A stretch of 64,000 bases of DNA from Fusarium oxysporum f. sp. lycopersici 4287. Taxonomy: Eukaryota; Ascomycota; Sordariomycetes; Hypocreales; Nectriaceae. The notes beneath the pieces were generated by a model that saw only the letters and a list, made by a program, of their open reading frames with translations, was not told the origin of the DNA and made no database searches. Location: contig NC_030986.1 of the NCBI RefSeq assembly GCF_000149955.1, positions 3,411,185 through 3,475,184 on the forward strand. The letters run 5' to 3'. A program made the position numbers and the translations under genes. The first letter of the stretch is position 1; every line of letters begins with the position of its first letter. Positions 10,138 to 21,222 of this stretch are shown here, piece by piece.

Positions 10138-13100
10138 GACTGAGATGGGAATATTGTGTTCAAGTTGAGAGTAAAGTGGTTATGCTGACTTCTTGATGAC
10201 TTCTGGGTCAGATCTTACGACAGAAGAGTATGAAGGAAAGGATGGGTTTATGTTCGTGGGATTACATGTAAAGGCCTCCAGCAATATTTACCAGGCCGAA
10301 GTGACAGTGTGACCAGTCCAGTGACGAGGATGTGAATAGCCTGGCAACGTTCACTTATGTTACTTGAAAGAGTTAACTGCAGGCTGCCGTCCGCCCATGA
10401 TGCAGTTATCCGCTACGGATGGTCTTCACTATTCCTCCTTTCCTTGTTCACTTTCCTAGCAAGCTTCTGAGTTATATCTGATTCATATACATGTACATCA
10501 AGAGAGGAGTTATGCCGAAGCCACACATACAGCAACACGAGCTGTTTTCTAAATACAACCACAATATAAGGCGACATAAACTACGCCTAAAAATACAATA
10601 ACCTTATTATCAAGTCAACAGATCATACAGCTGCTGATACACATACATATATAGATATGAATCAGTGCGAGCATTACAGTTATTATTGGCACAAAGGCAA
10701 CAAACACTGGATCTCGGTTGCTTTTCAAGCTCCACATTGTTGCGATGTTGGGCATCTCTTTGATCCAGGCTCTTTGTCTTCATGAACAACATATTCGTAT
10801 GTCAAGAAATTCTTCATGCTCATGAGAGCTTTGCCGCCACGCATTTTCATACTTTGATATATTGCGAATGCCTTCGAATCTTCAACAACAAGCAGCAGCT
10901 GATCGGCTTCCATAGCTCAGTTGGTTAGAGCGTCGTACTAATACTTCAAACCGAGTATCCGGTAATGCGAAGGTCTCAGGTTCAAGCCCTGGTGGGAGCA
11001 AGTCTCCAGCGCCTATCAGCTGTCATTTTTTGGCCGTTTGCAGTCTTAGTCATTCATGATTCTGTCTGTGACTTGAGTCTTTTTTGCATTATATTCTAGA
11101 TTTCAATGGTGTTGGTGTTGCACTGCCTAAATAGGTAATTCGCACACGGGAGCACCCGAGCAAGGAAGGAAGAAAGAAGCCGTAAGTGCTTGCCTTTTGG
11201 ATTAAGGTTTACCTAAACTTCCTTTACTATTGATGTTTATATATATATACATAAATACAAATATGAGCTTGGTATTCGTAACCTATGATACATCGAGCTT
11301 GTTTACCTGCTTGAAACATCCCGACTATGCTTTGTTGGCAAATGTCAAGTTGGTAGGTGGCTGCTTAAGCTCACTGCACAAACGCCTTATTGCGGTTATG
11401 TAGAGGTATTAGTGGGAAACTCATTTTCCCGGTCAAACACCGAGCATATGTTTCGATTCACAGATCCATCCATGGGAACATCAAGTAGGTGGGCAAGTGT
11501 ATATACGTATGTACATACACTGAAGTCTGGAGCCGGCCGTTGTGGTGAAAGGCCCTCAAGCTCGTAGCCAAGCAATTGAAATGGCATGCATGTCCAACCA
11601 ACATCATGAGATTTATTTAGTATACATACATGTGAGGTGTGATCGGATCGTTGTAGGGTATGGCAGCCAAAGCTGATCTGAGATCACGGAGAAAATCGGG
11701 TGAAGGAAAGACAAGGATGAATGATAATGTCATGATGTTAAATGCAGTTTGCTTTTTATGATGAATGCAGAGGCCCTCCAACAAGTGAGCGTTTGTAATA
11801 TTTGCGGTTGAAGATGGGCGATGTTGGCAATGCGCTGTATTGCTGCACATTGACATAGATGGCTAATTTGTTGCTAATTGGCTGAAATTGAAATGTAACT
11901 TGGAATGGCCTCGAGACGGGCCTCATTTGAGAACGAGGCAACTCTAAATCGGGGTTAATACTACAGTCCTGCAATGCACGCACTGCGCTATGCAATGCAG
12001 AGTATGTACTGTACATAAATGCCGCCGGGGAAGCCTGGCATGCGTGCGCAAGCGTGGTCTGACCTGTTGGATGGCAGCAGATCCAGGGTCAATGGTGAAC
12101 GGAATCCTGAGTGGCCAGATCGTGACGCAGAATTTCGGCAGAAGTCGCTCGCGCGATAGGCATTTGAAAGCGAGGTCGAACTGTTGGATACAAGCTTCAG
12201 TCCAGCTGGCAAATCAATTCACAGACAGACAGAACGGAACGCGGCACGGGCTGCATGGTATCGATCGATGATTCATTCATCCATAGAAGTGCCTAGTGTC
12301 TACGCCTGCCACGCTCTTCAGTGGCTGCTGAATGCTCCGGGAATCGATACTTTTCAAGGCGTTCATTCAGCTGCTTGATATTGATTGTGGCGACCTGAAG
12401 AGGAATGATGTGGTGTGCTGGTAAGGATCCAGAGTGTTGAGGCTTGAGCCGTGGTTGGTCAGTTTCCTCTTTGTCATCCTCAGACTACAACTCCCACAGG
12501 ATGTGGCCGAAACAGAACAGACACAGATGCCTAACGAGGATCGCGATGTCAAAAATAGGAAAATTAAGGGGACATCAGTTGACCTAAATGTAATACACAG
12601 CCAACCACTCTGCCGGAATCAGAACAAGAAACTCTGACGGTTGACCTGGCTGGCTGAACCCGGAACTGCCTGACAACCCGTCATATGCTCAGGCCTCATC
12701 CCATGAGCTGTGGTACTTGGAGGATTATTATGGAAACTCCCCCGTACAGCACGTCAGCTGTCTGTGATTGTCCAGAGCTGACTTTCAAGTTCATGTCGAA
12801 TGCGCCTGTAACCGAGAGCAAGGATTCAACTTATGTATGGATCCTGCAAAACCTTCTTTCCTTGCTTTGTTTGTACAAGGCTGGATATGCACATATTCAT
12901 CACAGCCCTCACTTTGCACCCTCATCCTTGACAGTACCCTAACTTATCTATAGCCGAGAAAGCTGAACACACAAAGACGGGGCAGAGACGTCTGTCTTAC
13001 TGCAGGTCATAAAATTGATCTGAGGTGATGTATGTACCTAGCCAGGACCCAAGCTCGAGCCCAGATCTGAGCCTGGCTTCGTTTACATCCTGGAAAATTT

Positions 13101-14591
13101 CCATTCACAAACCTCACTTATCGAATGATAAAAAGATTAGAGAACCAGGATTAAATGGTTGATTTTGCAGTGGAGGTTTTCTGATGCAGGTATCCACTGA
13201 GGCGCCATAAGCTCGGACCCAGCCTCCAGCTTCCAGGGGATGTAAGGTCGTTAACCCGCACTAAGATCCATACCTGGTGGAGGTACATAATGACTTGCAC
13301 GAAAATGCAGGAGGCAGGTGCTTGTTATCGGATCTTGGTAGCCGTTTACAAATGTCGATTTTGGTGGGGGTGGAGGAAGGAAGCAATTTGGAAAGAAAAA
13401 TGGACAGAAACCGAATAGTACATACCTAATTCGTAGATGAACAAGTTCCAAATGAATCTAATAACTTCATTTTAACAGCGTAACCAAGAATTTCCAGAAG
13501 CTGATTGATCGTCAATTAAATAAACGAAAACATCACGCCATCGCTATCATCAAGATGCTCATGCCCACCAAACCGTTACTTTAAACGGCAAGGAGCAGGG
13601 TCTCTGCTCTCCCTCCATCTCAGCGGGCAGAATCCAGCATCTAGCCAAGCATGGACACACCCAAACCCAGGGCCGTGGCATGATCCCAGCCTTTGCCTAC
13701 GAGGAACATACGGAGTCCAAGAAGAGCCAACACCGGGGGACCCCTCCAGCCCGGCGTGTCCCGGTACAGAAGTGTTGGATCATGACAAGATGACAGTCCA
13801 CTTTGCCAGAGACACCACCGTATGCGCCGGGTGCTGGGCACTCTGACCTGGGGAGAATCGATCCATGGGCCAACTCCAAGAGCATCGTCCATGGAAGCCG
13901 GAAGCACATATGGATGGAGAGCAACACCAAGCCAGAGCTTTAAAAAGACCCTCCGTGCTTCATGCGCCGTGGCAGGCGATTCCCCCTCCCACCTTATAGT
14001 CACCAGTGAAAACCCATCTTTTGCTATTCGCGATCCTCACAAGCATTAGTGCTTCTACTACTTAGCTTGACCAGCCACAGCTTTTCTCTTTCCTTACACG
14101 GCTACCATAGGATAGGATCTTTGCCCGTATACGGACACAGTTGATGTTCCATTCAACTTGCGCCAACGCACGCACATCCTTGGAAACGCCCTGCCGCTCA
14201 TTGATCCATTCCATTGACTTGCCTTCTGAGTCTGACTTACCGAACAAGTATCCAAGACTTTTGGACTCCGCCTGCGCCTGCGGTTTAGTCGATCACTCCC
14301 AGGTTGCAATCAGTGACCCCGCCGCGAGTTCCTTGCCGTGGCCTTTGCTTTTCGTTGCGCCCGACCTCACGGCTTCAATCTTTCCCTTCCTCGACATCTT
14401 TCCCTGTTGCTTCTCCTGTTGCCAATCGACAGTATTTGTGGACGATCTCACTGCCTCAAGACGCCAATATACAACAGCGCGGTCCCCAATGGACCCTTTG
14501 TGCCATTGAGCACCAAAAATCTCGACTTGTACGCCCTTTTGAACGGCAGACGAAAATTTAGGGAAACGGTTCTCAACGACATCGGCCAAAC
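10138..14591. other. Gene-poor 4.4 kb containing one tRNA and a long leader
   Basis: Apart from the tRNA at 10906-11000, no gene is supported. Between 10.2 and 13.5 kb the sequence is of ordinary composition with short frames only. From about 14040 to 14591 it becomes pyrimidine-rich like a 5' leader of the gene at 14592. It contains an upstream open frame (14144-14509, 121 codons) of unknown significance. Confidence 0.5.
10906..11000 (+). tRNA. tRNA-Ile (anticodon AAT) with a 21-nt intron
   Basis: The cloverleaf can be drawn by eye. The acceptor stem is GCTTCCA/TGGGAGC with one G-U pair and discriminator A. The D arm is GCTC/GAGC (10915-10931), the anticodon stem TCGTA/TGCGA (10933-10937 with 10966-10970), and the T arm TCAGG-TTCAAGC-CCTGG. 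The loop reads C-T-A-A-T-A, then 21 intron bases (10944-10964), then A, so the intron sits at the canonical place one base 3' of the anticodon. The mature length would be 74 nt before CCA. The anticodon AAT (10940-10942) implies Ile. Confidence 0.88.
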
Positions 14592-17500
14592 ATGCCTCTC
14601 AGAAGGTCAAGCAACTCGGCCGACGGCCATTCTGTCACATCTTCACCTTCTTTCTCCCTCTCAAGTACCAAGCGCCGATTCCCCCTCTTAAGCAGGAGAA
14701 GGAACCGACACTCAGATGTGTCGCAGTCCTCAATTCCTCCCTTGCCATCACCATCACCGCCAGCATCCCATTCACCTTCTCAGAAAGTTGCTAAACCTGG
14801 GCTTCGGGTGCATATCCAGGTCAGATTCGAGTCTCCTCATGGTTCTGAGCATGTTCGCGACTATGAAGCCTCCCCCCAGCTGAAAGCTACCGATCGCATT
14901 TGCCAAGCTTTGCTTTCGCGCCTGCAGCATTGCTCTTCTGAGCTTATCACACGCCACGATAGTAACGCTCTCGACCCGCTCCGCAAGCCACATCGTGACG
15001 TTAAGCCATTGCGTTATCGTATCACGTACCGTGTTGAGTGTGATGGCCTTATTCTCGTAGAAAAGTCATTGCGTTCTTTCCAAGAGTATGAGTTGACACA
15101 TGACGATGCTCGCGAAGTTGTCGCCGCTACCGACCGGATCATTGGTCTCTTTTTAGTGCGGCACGACCCCGGATTCCAATGGTCCGAGTCCGTTGAGTCT
15201 GAAGCTACCAGTCCCGAGTCCGAGACCTTCCGGCCGTGCACCGGCCGGCCTCAATCCATGGCATGCATCCCCCGATCTCATTTTGTTAGCGACACGCAAA
15301 AATTCGAGTTTGTATCTGGGTATTCGATTGAGCTTTTCTTGCGCAGCCGTTGCGCTACCCGTTATCCAGAGAACCGGAATGCTTCTATCAAGATTGACAG
15401 TCGTCAGCCCTCACCTCTACCCCTCCTGCTCGGTGAAGAACTGACTACTCGTGTCTCAAATCTAATCATCGATCCAGTTGACGCCTGGAAGCGCAAGTTT
15501 GACAAGCGTCACAAGTCTTGCGCTGGCCTGGAGGGCAGTGGTGGCTGCACTCATATCGAGGATGGAGCTGTTGATATCATGGTCAAGGTCCGTAACCACA
15601 TTGGCCCTGACTATACCTACTTCTCCCATCGTATCCAGACAAGCAAGGTTCTTTTCAATGACCACGATGGTCGTGACTTTGACGAATTCGCCAACCAAGT
15701 CAAAGCGAAGCTAGAGAAAGCTCGTGATATGACAGACAAATCTGTGCGGTCCTTGGATGATTTCACTCTCACCATCCGAGAGCTCCGCGGCAAGAACTGG
15801 TCTGTTCATGAGCCTCTCATCGTCCGACTCGACCCCACAGTTACATACTGTCGCCAAACCATGGAAGCCGTCATGGAACGTCTCCAGACTGGCATCAGTA
15901 ATGTTCTTGAACATCATGAGGATGCTCTTGCTACCATGACCGTTCACAAGCGCGGGCACCTCATCTTTGACGGTTTCCTTGACGGTGCTGGTGGCGATGA
16001 CAGTGTGCATCACGAGAAATTTGCGACACCTGATCTGGAGCGAAAAGCCCTCGAAGCCCACTTAAAGGAACGCATTCGTTCAGATATTACGATGCTCTGC
16101 AGAGACACATGTGCCATCGACTGTCCTGACACACTGCCAAACTTGCGTCTGAAGACAAGCGGAACAGCTGCATCTTCCATTGGAGCAACCCAATTGATGA
16201 GGCCTCCTTTGTCCACAGCTGGTTCATCATCTGCTGCGCCTACCACGCCTTCGCTTGCTGCCTCGCCTCTTCCTCGTCAGCCTTCTGAGACGTCCTTCCA
16301 TGGATCCATGGCCAGCACTCGTTCTGACAAGTCTCTTGCCAAGAAGATTGCGAAGCAAAATCTGAGGGATTCCGTTGAATGCCCTTCGACACCAGCAACC
16401 CCGTCACCCGACCTGCGCCGAGTACCTTCGGGTGTTGAAATGGCCAAGAAGCATGGATATATGTCTGACTTCATGGCAGACGACGAGAACCAGTCCGAAC
16501 CCCCGTCTACTCCAAGTCTGGTGGATACTGATAGCCTCAGCCCTCGAGACAGTGTCGTTGCAACCCCCTCGCGGGCCATGACCCATGATCAGTCCAACGA
16601 GGGACTTCGTATCATAGATGATGGACGAAGAATCATCTATCAAGAGCAGTCTGATATGGATGCCATCGCAAGTGGAATGATGCAATTCCACCGCCCGATC
16701 ACCGACGATGACGAACCTATTCAGCTTGTCAAAGAGAAGCCAGCTGAAAATTCCGATAAGAAAGCGGCTCGCCGATCCCTGGACACCCGTATGCCAGACC
16801 TTTCTGGAAACACAGACCAACTTTCTGAGGCAAAGAAACATGAGCTAGCCATAACTCAACAAGAGTCACAGCCTCATGCCACCACGACACCTGAGCTTCA
16901 GAAGGCAAAGGTGGCTGAAGAGCCCTCAACTGAGAGTGTCGCAGAACAAGCACCCCGGTCAGAGGTGTCTGTACCTGGACAGACAAAGGCTGAAGCCATC
17001 ACTGAGATGGGCACTGGCGAGACCCACCGGGCTTCCCAAGAGGAGCAGTGGGAGACGGCTGAGACCAGAGACACACCTCGCGAGAATCCAACAGGAATCG
17101 AGGTCAACTCAAAATCTGAGACGAGCTTTGGAACTACACCTGAAGCCAGCATTCGTGGGGATGCCGAGATAAAGGACACTTCTATCCCTGATGTTGCTGT
17201 GACCGCTACCGCTGAAGAACAGCCTTCTAAAGAGCAGCAAATAGAGGCTCAACTGTCCAATGACTCTAAAGTGCAAACGCCTAAGGCTGAGCCTGTCGTT
17301 GTTGAGAAACTTCACGTTCCACCCGCTGATGCCGCGCAGAAGACATTTGAGGCGTCTGTACTTGGAGAATTCCCTAAGCCACCTTCCATTCACTCCTACA
17401 CTGACGAGGCTAGTCATGACGATCAGCAGGAAGAGCATGGCCAGGAAATCCCAATTCAGACCTCGACTTCTGCCTCGAGGCAAGCGGAGGAGGATCCAGA

Positions 17501-18344
17501 AGTGAGCACGTCTCTGGCGCCTAAGGGAGCACCTACTTCAAGCGACTCTGGCATTTCTATGGAGGGTGATGCCAAAGACCGCGAGGCTCAATCGCCAGCT
17601 GTAACAAAGCTTGTTGAGAACACATCTCTCCCTTCCAAGAAGACAGACGATCAGTCTTCCGTCAAGGCTGATGTCGTGGACAAGGAAGAGCAGCATACTC
17701 CGCACTCGGATGTAATCGATGAGCATTTCCCTGAGATGGTAACTCACTTTCTTGAGACTGTTCCTGAGGATACTCTTCTTGAACCCACTGAAGTCGTAGC
17801 TGAAGATGTCGAGATTGTCACATCCGACTCACCCAAGACGCCAGAGGAGCCCACACCTCTCGAGGAACGTCCTCTTATGCCCACCATTGCCTCTGCCCCT
17901 CCGGAGAGTCTACTGACCCTGGAGAATTTCTTCTCTTCTTCGTCAGAAGAGAATGAGAAGGGACAAGAGTCCCCTCGAAAGCCATTCGATGCCTCGGATT
18001 TCGCCGACGCCCTGGCTCGACCTCGAACCCGACCTCGAACTGCCACACTGCCCGAGCGCCGTTACTCGACAGCTTTGACTCTTGAGATCAATACCAATGC
18101 CCACCGCGACCCTGATCAAGAACACTCACCCATCGAGGATGCTCCCAAGAGCGCTAGTGGTGCGTGGCGGCCAGACGGCCTCCATCGCCGACAGCCGTCA
18201 GCTGGCTTCATCGGCTTGCCAGACCAGCGCCGGCTTCATTCTGTTGGTCTTCGCAGTGCTGTGTTGCCATACCGTTGGCAGCAGATGCGTCGTGAGCAGG
18301 CGCTCTGGGAAGGCCGCCCAGGCACTTCTCATAGCGAGGCCTGA
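14592..18344 (+). CDS. Large conserved-looking fungal protein, unknown function (1250 aa)
   Basis: A single uninterrupted frame. Residues 1-70 are Ser/Pro/Arg-rich and low complexity. Residues about 75-520 look folded, with regularly spaced hydrophobic residues (VRFESPHGSEHVRDYE, YRITYRVECDGLILVEKSL, VDIMVKVRNHIGPDYTYFSHR, ELRGKNWSVHEPLIVRLDP). From about 540 to 1170 it is disordered and rich in Ser, Thr, Glu and Pro, with repeated TP/SP sites that suggest phosphorylation. A short Arg/Trp-rich tail (RRLHSVGLRSAVLPYRWQQMRREQALWEG) looks conserved again. No signal peptide, membrane span or catalytic motif is visible. I take it to be a filamentous-fungus-specific protein, perhaps a scaffold, but I cannot assign a function. 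The initiator is the first Met after the pyrimidine-rich leader. Confidence 0.75.
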   Translation: MPLRRSSNSADGHSVTSSPSFSLSSTKRRFPLLSRRRNRHSDVSQSSIPPLPSPSPPASHSPSQKVAKPGLRVHIQVRFESPHGSEHVRDYEASPQLKATDRICQALLSRLQHCSSELITRHDSNALDPLRKPHRDVKPLRYRITYRVECDGLILVEKSLRSFQEYELTHDDAREVVAATDRIIGLFLVRHDPGFQWSESVESEATSPESETFRPCTGRPQSMACIPRSHFVSDTQKFEFVSGYSIELFLRSRCATRYPENRNASIKIDSRQPSPLPLLLGEELTTRVSNLIIDPVDAWKRKFDKRHKSCAGLEGSGGCTHIEDGAVDIMVKVRNHIGPDYTYFSHRIQTSKVLFNDHDGRDFDEFANQVKAKLEKARDMTDKSVRSLDDFTLTIRELRGKNWSVHEPLIVRLDPTVTYCRQTMEAVMERLQTGISNVLEHHEDALATMTVHKRGHLIFDGFLDGAGGDDSVHHEKFATPDLERKALEAHLKERIRSDITMLCRDTCAIDCPDTLPNLRLKTSGTAASSIGATQLMRPPLSTAGSSSAAPTTPSLAASPLPRQPSETSFHGSMASTRSDKSLAKKIAKQNLRDSVECPSTPATPSPDLRRVPSGVEMAKKHGYMSDFMADDENQSEPPSTPSLVDTDSLSPRDSVVATPSRAMTHDQSNEGLRIIDDGRRIIYQEQSDMDAIASGMMQFHRPITDDDEPIQLVKEKPAENSDKKAARRSLDTRMPDLSGNTDQLSEAKKHELAITQQESQPHATTTPELQKAKVAEEPSTESVAEQAPRSEVSVPGQTKAEAITEMGTGETHRASQEEQWETAETRDTPRENPTGIEVNSKSETSFGTTPEASIRGDAEIKDTSIPDVAVTATAEEQPSKEQQIEAQLSNDSKVQTPKAEPVVVEKLHVPPADAAQKTFEASVLGEFPKPPSIHSYTDEASHDDQQEEHGQEIPIQTSTSASRQAEEDPEVSTSLAPKGAPTSSDSGISMEGDAKDREAQSPAVTKLVENTSLPSKKTDDQSSVKADVVDKEEQHTPHSDVIDEHFPEMVTHFLETVPEDTLLEPTEVVAEDVEIVTSDSPKTPEEPTPLEERPLMPTIASAPPESLLTLENFFSSSSEENEKGQESPRKPFDASDFADALARPRTRPRTATLPERRYSTALTLEINTNAHRDPDQEHSPIEDAPKSASGAWRPDGLHRRQPSAGFIGLPDQRRLHSVGLRSAVLPYRWQQMRREQALWEGRPGTSHSEA

Positions 18345-18718
18345 ACTTGGAGATCACCTAGCTCCATTTAATGATGATGATGACTTGCACTATGTCTATT
18401 GTTTCAGTTTCATTTATACTTAAAAAAGAAATAAGAACCAAAAAGATACTATTAGGTTAGGACGGCAGACGCGAAGGATGGGAAGAAAAGGAAAGGCAAC
18501 TGGCCAATAAGTCCATAAATGGTATGGCTTGGCAAGGGCGTTGGTTAAATTTGATTTTCATCTGCATGCAAAGCATTTAGACTTGGAGCATGACATAATG
18601 CAGAGGATACCATTTCAGAGAGTTTATATAACACCTGCGTATTCCGAGAGAATTGCTTCTTCTTCTACTGTGGCCACTGTCGATGTGTCTTGGGACCTGA
18701 AGATGCTGCGTCGCCTTC
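18345..18718. other. Convergent intergenic region
   Basis: About 370 nt separates the 3' ends of two convergent genes. No gene is seen. Confidence 0.55.
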
Positions 18719-19471
18719 TCACCATGGGATAATCCTCTTATCGTCCTTGAATGTACCAGTCTCCCCATCAGGCCCCAGAGTGGCGGCTTTCACAGAGCTT
18801 ATCGCACCCAGATCAACAGGCTCGGTTCCCGCGAATCCATTCAAGGCGGTCCGGGAGTTGTGCCCCGGGCATGCAATATTGATCTTCCACTGCGAATCAT
18901 TCTCATACCTGGTGGCGTAGTGGAGCGCGATCATGTTGAGAGCCGACTTGCTATGCGTATAAACACCGAAATCAAAGCTATGCATTGGATTCGTAGGATC
19001 GGTCTTCAGTGTCAGACTGCTCAAGGCAGTAGAGACAAAGACAATGCGGCGGATCTTGGTAGAGCGCTCGAGGAGGGGGATAAAAGAGTCAGTGACGAGG
19101 GCGGTACCGATGCAATTGGTGTTATAGACGGCCATCATAAGTTCTCGCGGAGACACGGCCATGCCATAGCCTGAGATAGCGCTGTTGTTGACAAGGATGT
19201 CAAGGCGCCCAAATTTATCCCCGATAGCCTCGACTGCGGCGGAGATGCTATCATCTGATGTGATGTCCAGTATGAGAGGTGAGACATTGAGCCCCTGAGC
19301 TTGAAGCAAGGAGTTTGCCTCTTGTACCGCTTGTAAACGGCGGCCAGAGACAATGACGTGGTAGTCATTATTTTCGCTGGCAAGCTTCTTAGCGATTTCG
19401 AAGCCGATACCCTGATTGGCACCAGTGACGAGGGCGATAGTAGTATTGCGGGTGATGGTGGGGAGAGACAT
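18719..19471 (-). CDS. Classical short-chain dehydrogenase/reductase (carbonyl reductase-like)
   Basis: An intronless frame of 250 aa. The cofactor motif TGANQGIG is at 16-23, the RR at 44-45 suggests NADP(H), NNSA is at 95-98, and the catalytic residues are Ser147, Tyr171 and Lys175 (YTHSK). The length is normal for a classical cytosolic SDR. TGANQGIG together with the VYTHSKSALNM context resembles fungal carbonyl or ketone reductases, including some of secondary metabolism, but the neighbours are housekeeping genes and give no pathway. I chose the Met at 19471, which places the Rossmann strand at the usual distance. The open frame extends to 19546 but the added 25 residues look like leader sequence. 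The last residues (TGTFKDDKRIIPW) agree with the end of this subfamily. Confidence 0.85.
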   Translation of the reverse strand: MSLPTITRNTTIALVTGANQGIGFEIAKKLASENNDYHVIVSGRRLQAVQEANSLLQAQGLNVSPLILDITSDDSISAAVEAIGDKFGRLDILVNNSAISGYGMAVSPRELMMAVYNTNCIGTALVTDSFIPLLERSTKIRRIVFVSTALSSLTLKTDPTNPMHSFDFGVYTHSKSALNMIALHYATRYENDSQWKINIACPGHNSRTALNGFAGTEPVDLGAISSVKAATLGPDGETGTFKDDKRIIPW

Positions 19472-20005
19472 GATCGTGCCTTTTTCGATTATGTGAGTGG
19501 TGATAGTCATGTCACGTTGAGTATGGTGGTGATCTGAGCAAAACATTTCTTCGCAGCACTTCTTGCTCTTTTATATCCAGGATAGATTCCAGTGAGACCG
19601 AGAAACATGTAGCTGTCGTCATGTTGGTGACTCTAATCTCTATCTCCGATATGGGTTGTCGTTGAATCCTAAATCCGTGATTGGACTAGGAGCTCGAGGC
19701 CACTCTGAGATTGATTACCCTTTTGGGAATGAGATTGAGTCAGTGAGATGACAATTTTTGCCAGTTTTGAGGATGCCAAGCAGAGGCTGAGCATTTTAGG
19801 GTTCACTTAACAAATGCTCCAGTCAGATAGCATTGGGGTATGGTGCTTATGAGTAAGAAATGAATGCGAATGCCAACAACTCGATGCTTGTTCGCTGCAA
19901 ACCAGGAAGGTTATGAGTGTACACAAAGCTGAACATTCTTGGATGTACAGAATACGCATGATATATCGTCGCTTGCCTGGTTCAAGCTTGGCCCCAGCAA
20001 GCACA
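19472..20005. other. Intergenic
   Basis: Promoter of the SDR gene plus the 3' flank of the Sld5 gene. No gene is seen. Confidence 0.5.
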
Positions 20006-20773
20006 TCAGACAAGTTCAGCATCACCAACATCAACCATGTGCTTCGCACTTGACCATCTTAATATGAGCACATCGCCATTCTTGGCAGGGAGAGTGATAT
20101 CATCGTCGGTCCCTTTGCCATAAACGTCCTTGTCTCTTAGCATGCGGACAAAGACAGCCGTATCTAGATCCGGCGAATCGATCATGCTGATGTTGCCTGC
20201 AGTGTCATTGAGGTTCTGCAGTTGCTGCGGAAATGATGCCAGGAAGGATGAGAGATAGTGATTGTGCAGAAGAGCCTGATGCCTTGTCGCATAGGCTGCT
20301 TCTGTTGGAGACATCCTGTCTCTCAGCTCTTGGGTTGAGAGGTAATGTAAGGTGTGTTTATCGATCTAAGGACAGTCAATTTTCTGTAGTTTAATGAGTT
20401 TAATGACACTTACCTTTGCCATACGAGCGCGAAGAAAACTTCGAACGAGGAACTTGTACCTCTCAAGCTCAGTCTGAATAACGATGAGGGCAAAGTTTGT
20501 CTTTGGATCCATATCACCTGTCATATCCTCAACCTTTTCGATCTGGGATTTGATGCGTGCATTGACGCGCTCGAACAAGCCATCTGTTGGCCATCTATAT
20601 AGATATTGTGAGTATTAGAAGACAGGAAGAAGAGCAGTGAAGTCTTACTCAAGAAGCTCAGGTGCTGAACGCTCAGCAACCCAGAGACGCGTCAAAGCTT
20701 GCAGGTCGCGTGTTTCGCTGGGGATTCTGTGAGACGTGGGGTCAACTTGGCGAAGAATGTCGTCGATATCCAT
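20006..20773 (-). CDS. sld5: GINS complex subunit Sld5
   Basis: Three exons (20649..20773, 20414..20594, 20006..20365) with introns of 54 and 48 nt and matching phases give 221 aa, the usual Sld5 length. It begins [12 protein letters not shown]. The helical A domain carries the [18 protein letters not shown] motif and the [17 protein letters not shown] helix typical of GINS subunits. The C-terminal B domain ends [21 protein letters not shown], with the usual C-terminal beta strand. GINS, together with Mcm2-7 and Cdc45, forms the replicative CMG helicase in the nucleus. The next gene downstream is on the same strand, and about 0.45 kb separates this start from the AIG1-like gene's stop. Confidence 0.92.
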
Positions 20774-21222
20774 TTTGCAGAACAAACAGTTCTTATTTTA
20801 TGAGGCAGAGGGATTATAGAAAGTTTGGCGGCACAATTGGCTTATGTTCTTCTGCTGTACGGTTTGATCGTCAAAATTGAGGAACTTTGGTGGGGTGTGT
20901 TTGTGAGGTTGAAGGGAATGGATGTTTCTGAGAGAGCGGGGCCACACTGTAATATTAACTGGCGACCTCGCTATTTGACACCCAAGACTTGACATTCTTT
21001 TCAGCATTTATTCATAAATTTTGACTGAAAAAGAAGGATACTTATGTCGAGTTCTCTGGTGTATATTCTTCCCACATATGTACAAGGCTTGTTGCCCTTC
21101 TATGTTTCAGTGGTTGACACCACACCACAGCAAACAAGGCCTATTGCCTCTATTCTTCAAGCCATCGCCCCTATACCTACACATCTGTATACTATGTATT
21201 TTTCTTATCCTTATTTAGATGA
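20774..21222. other. Intergenic
   Basis: About 450 nt between two minus-strand genes. No gene is seen. Confidence 0.5.

Noticed and set aside
10906..11000. Reading the tRNA as tRNA-Ile(TAT)
   Set aside because: With the stems fixed, the loop is C-T-A-A-T-A, so positions 34-36 are AAT. TAT would need a different register that breaks the anticodon stem.
13641..14003. 120-codon minus-strand frame upstream of the 1250-aa gene
   Set aside because: Trp/Gly/Pro-rich with no recognisable motif. It lies in GC-rich promoter DNA and competes with a similar plus-strand frame.
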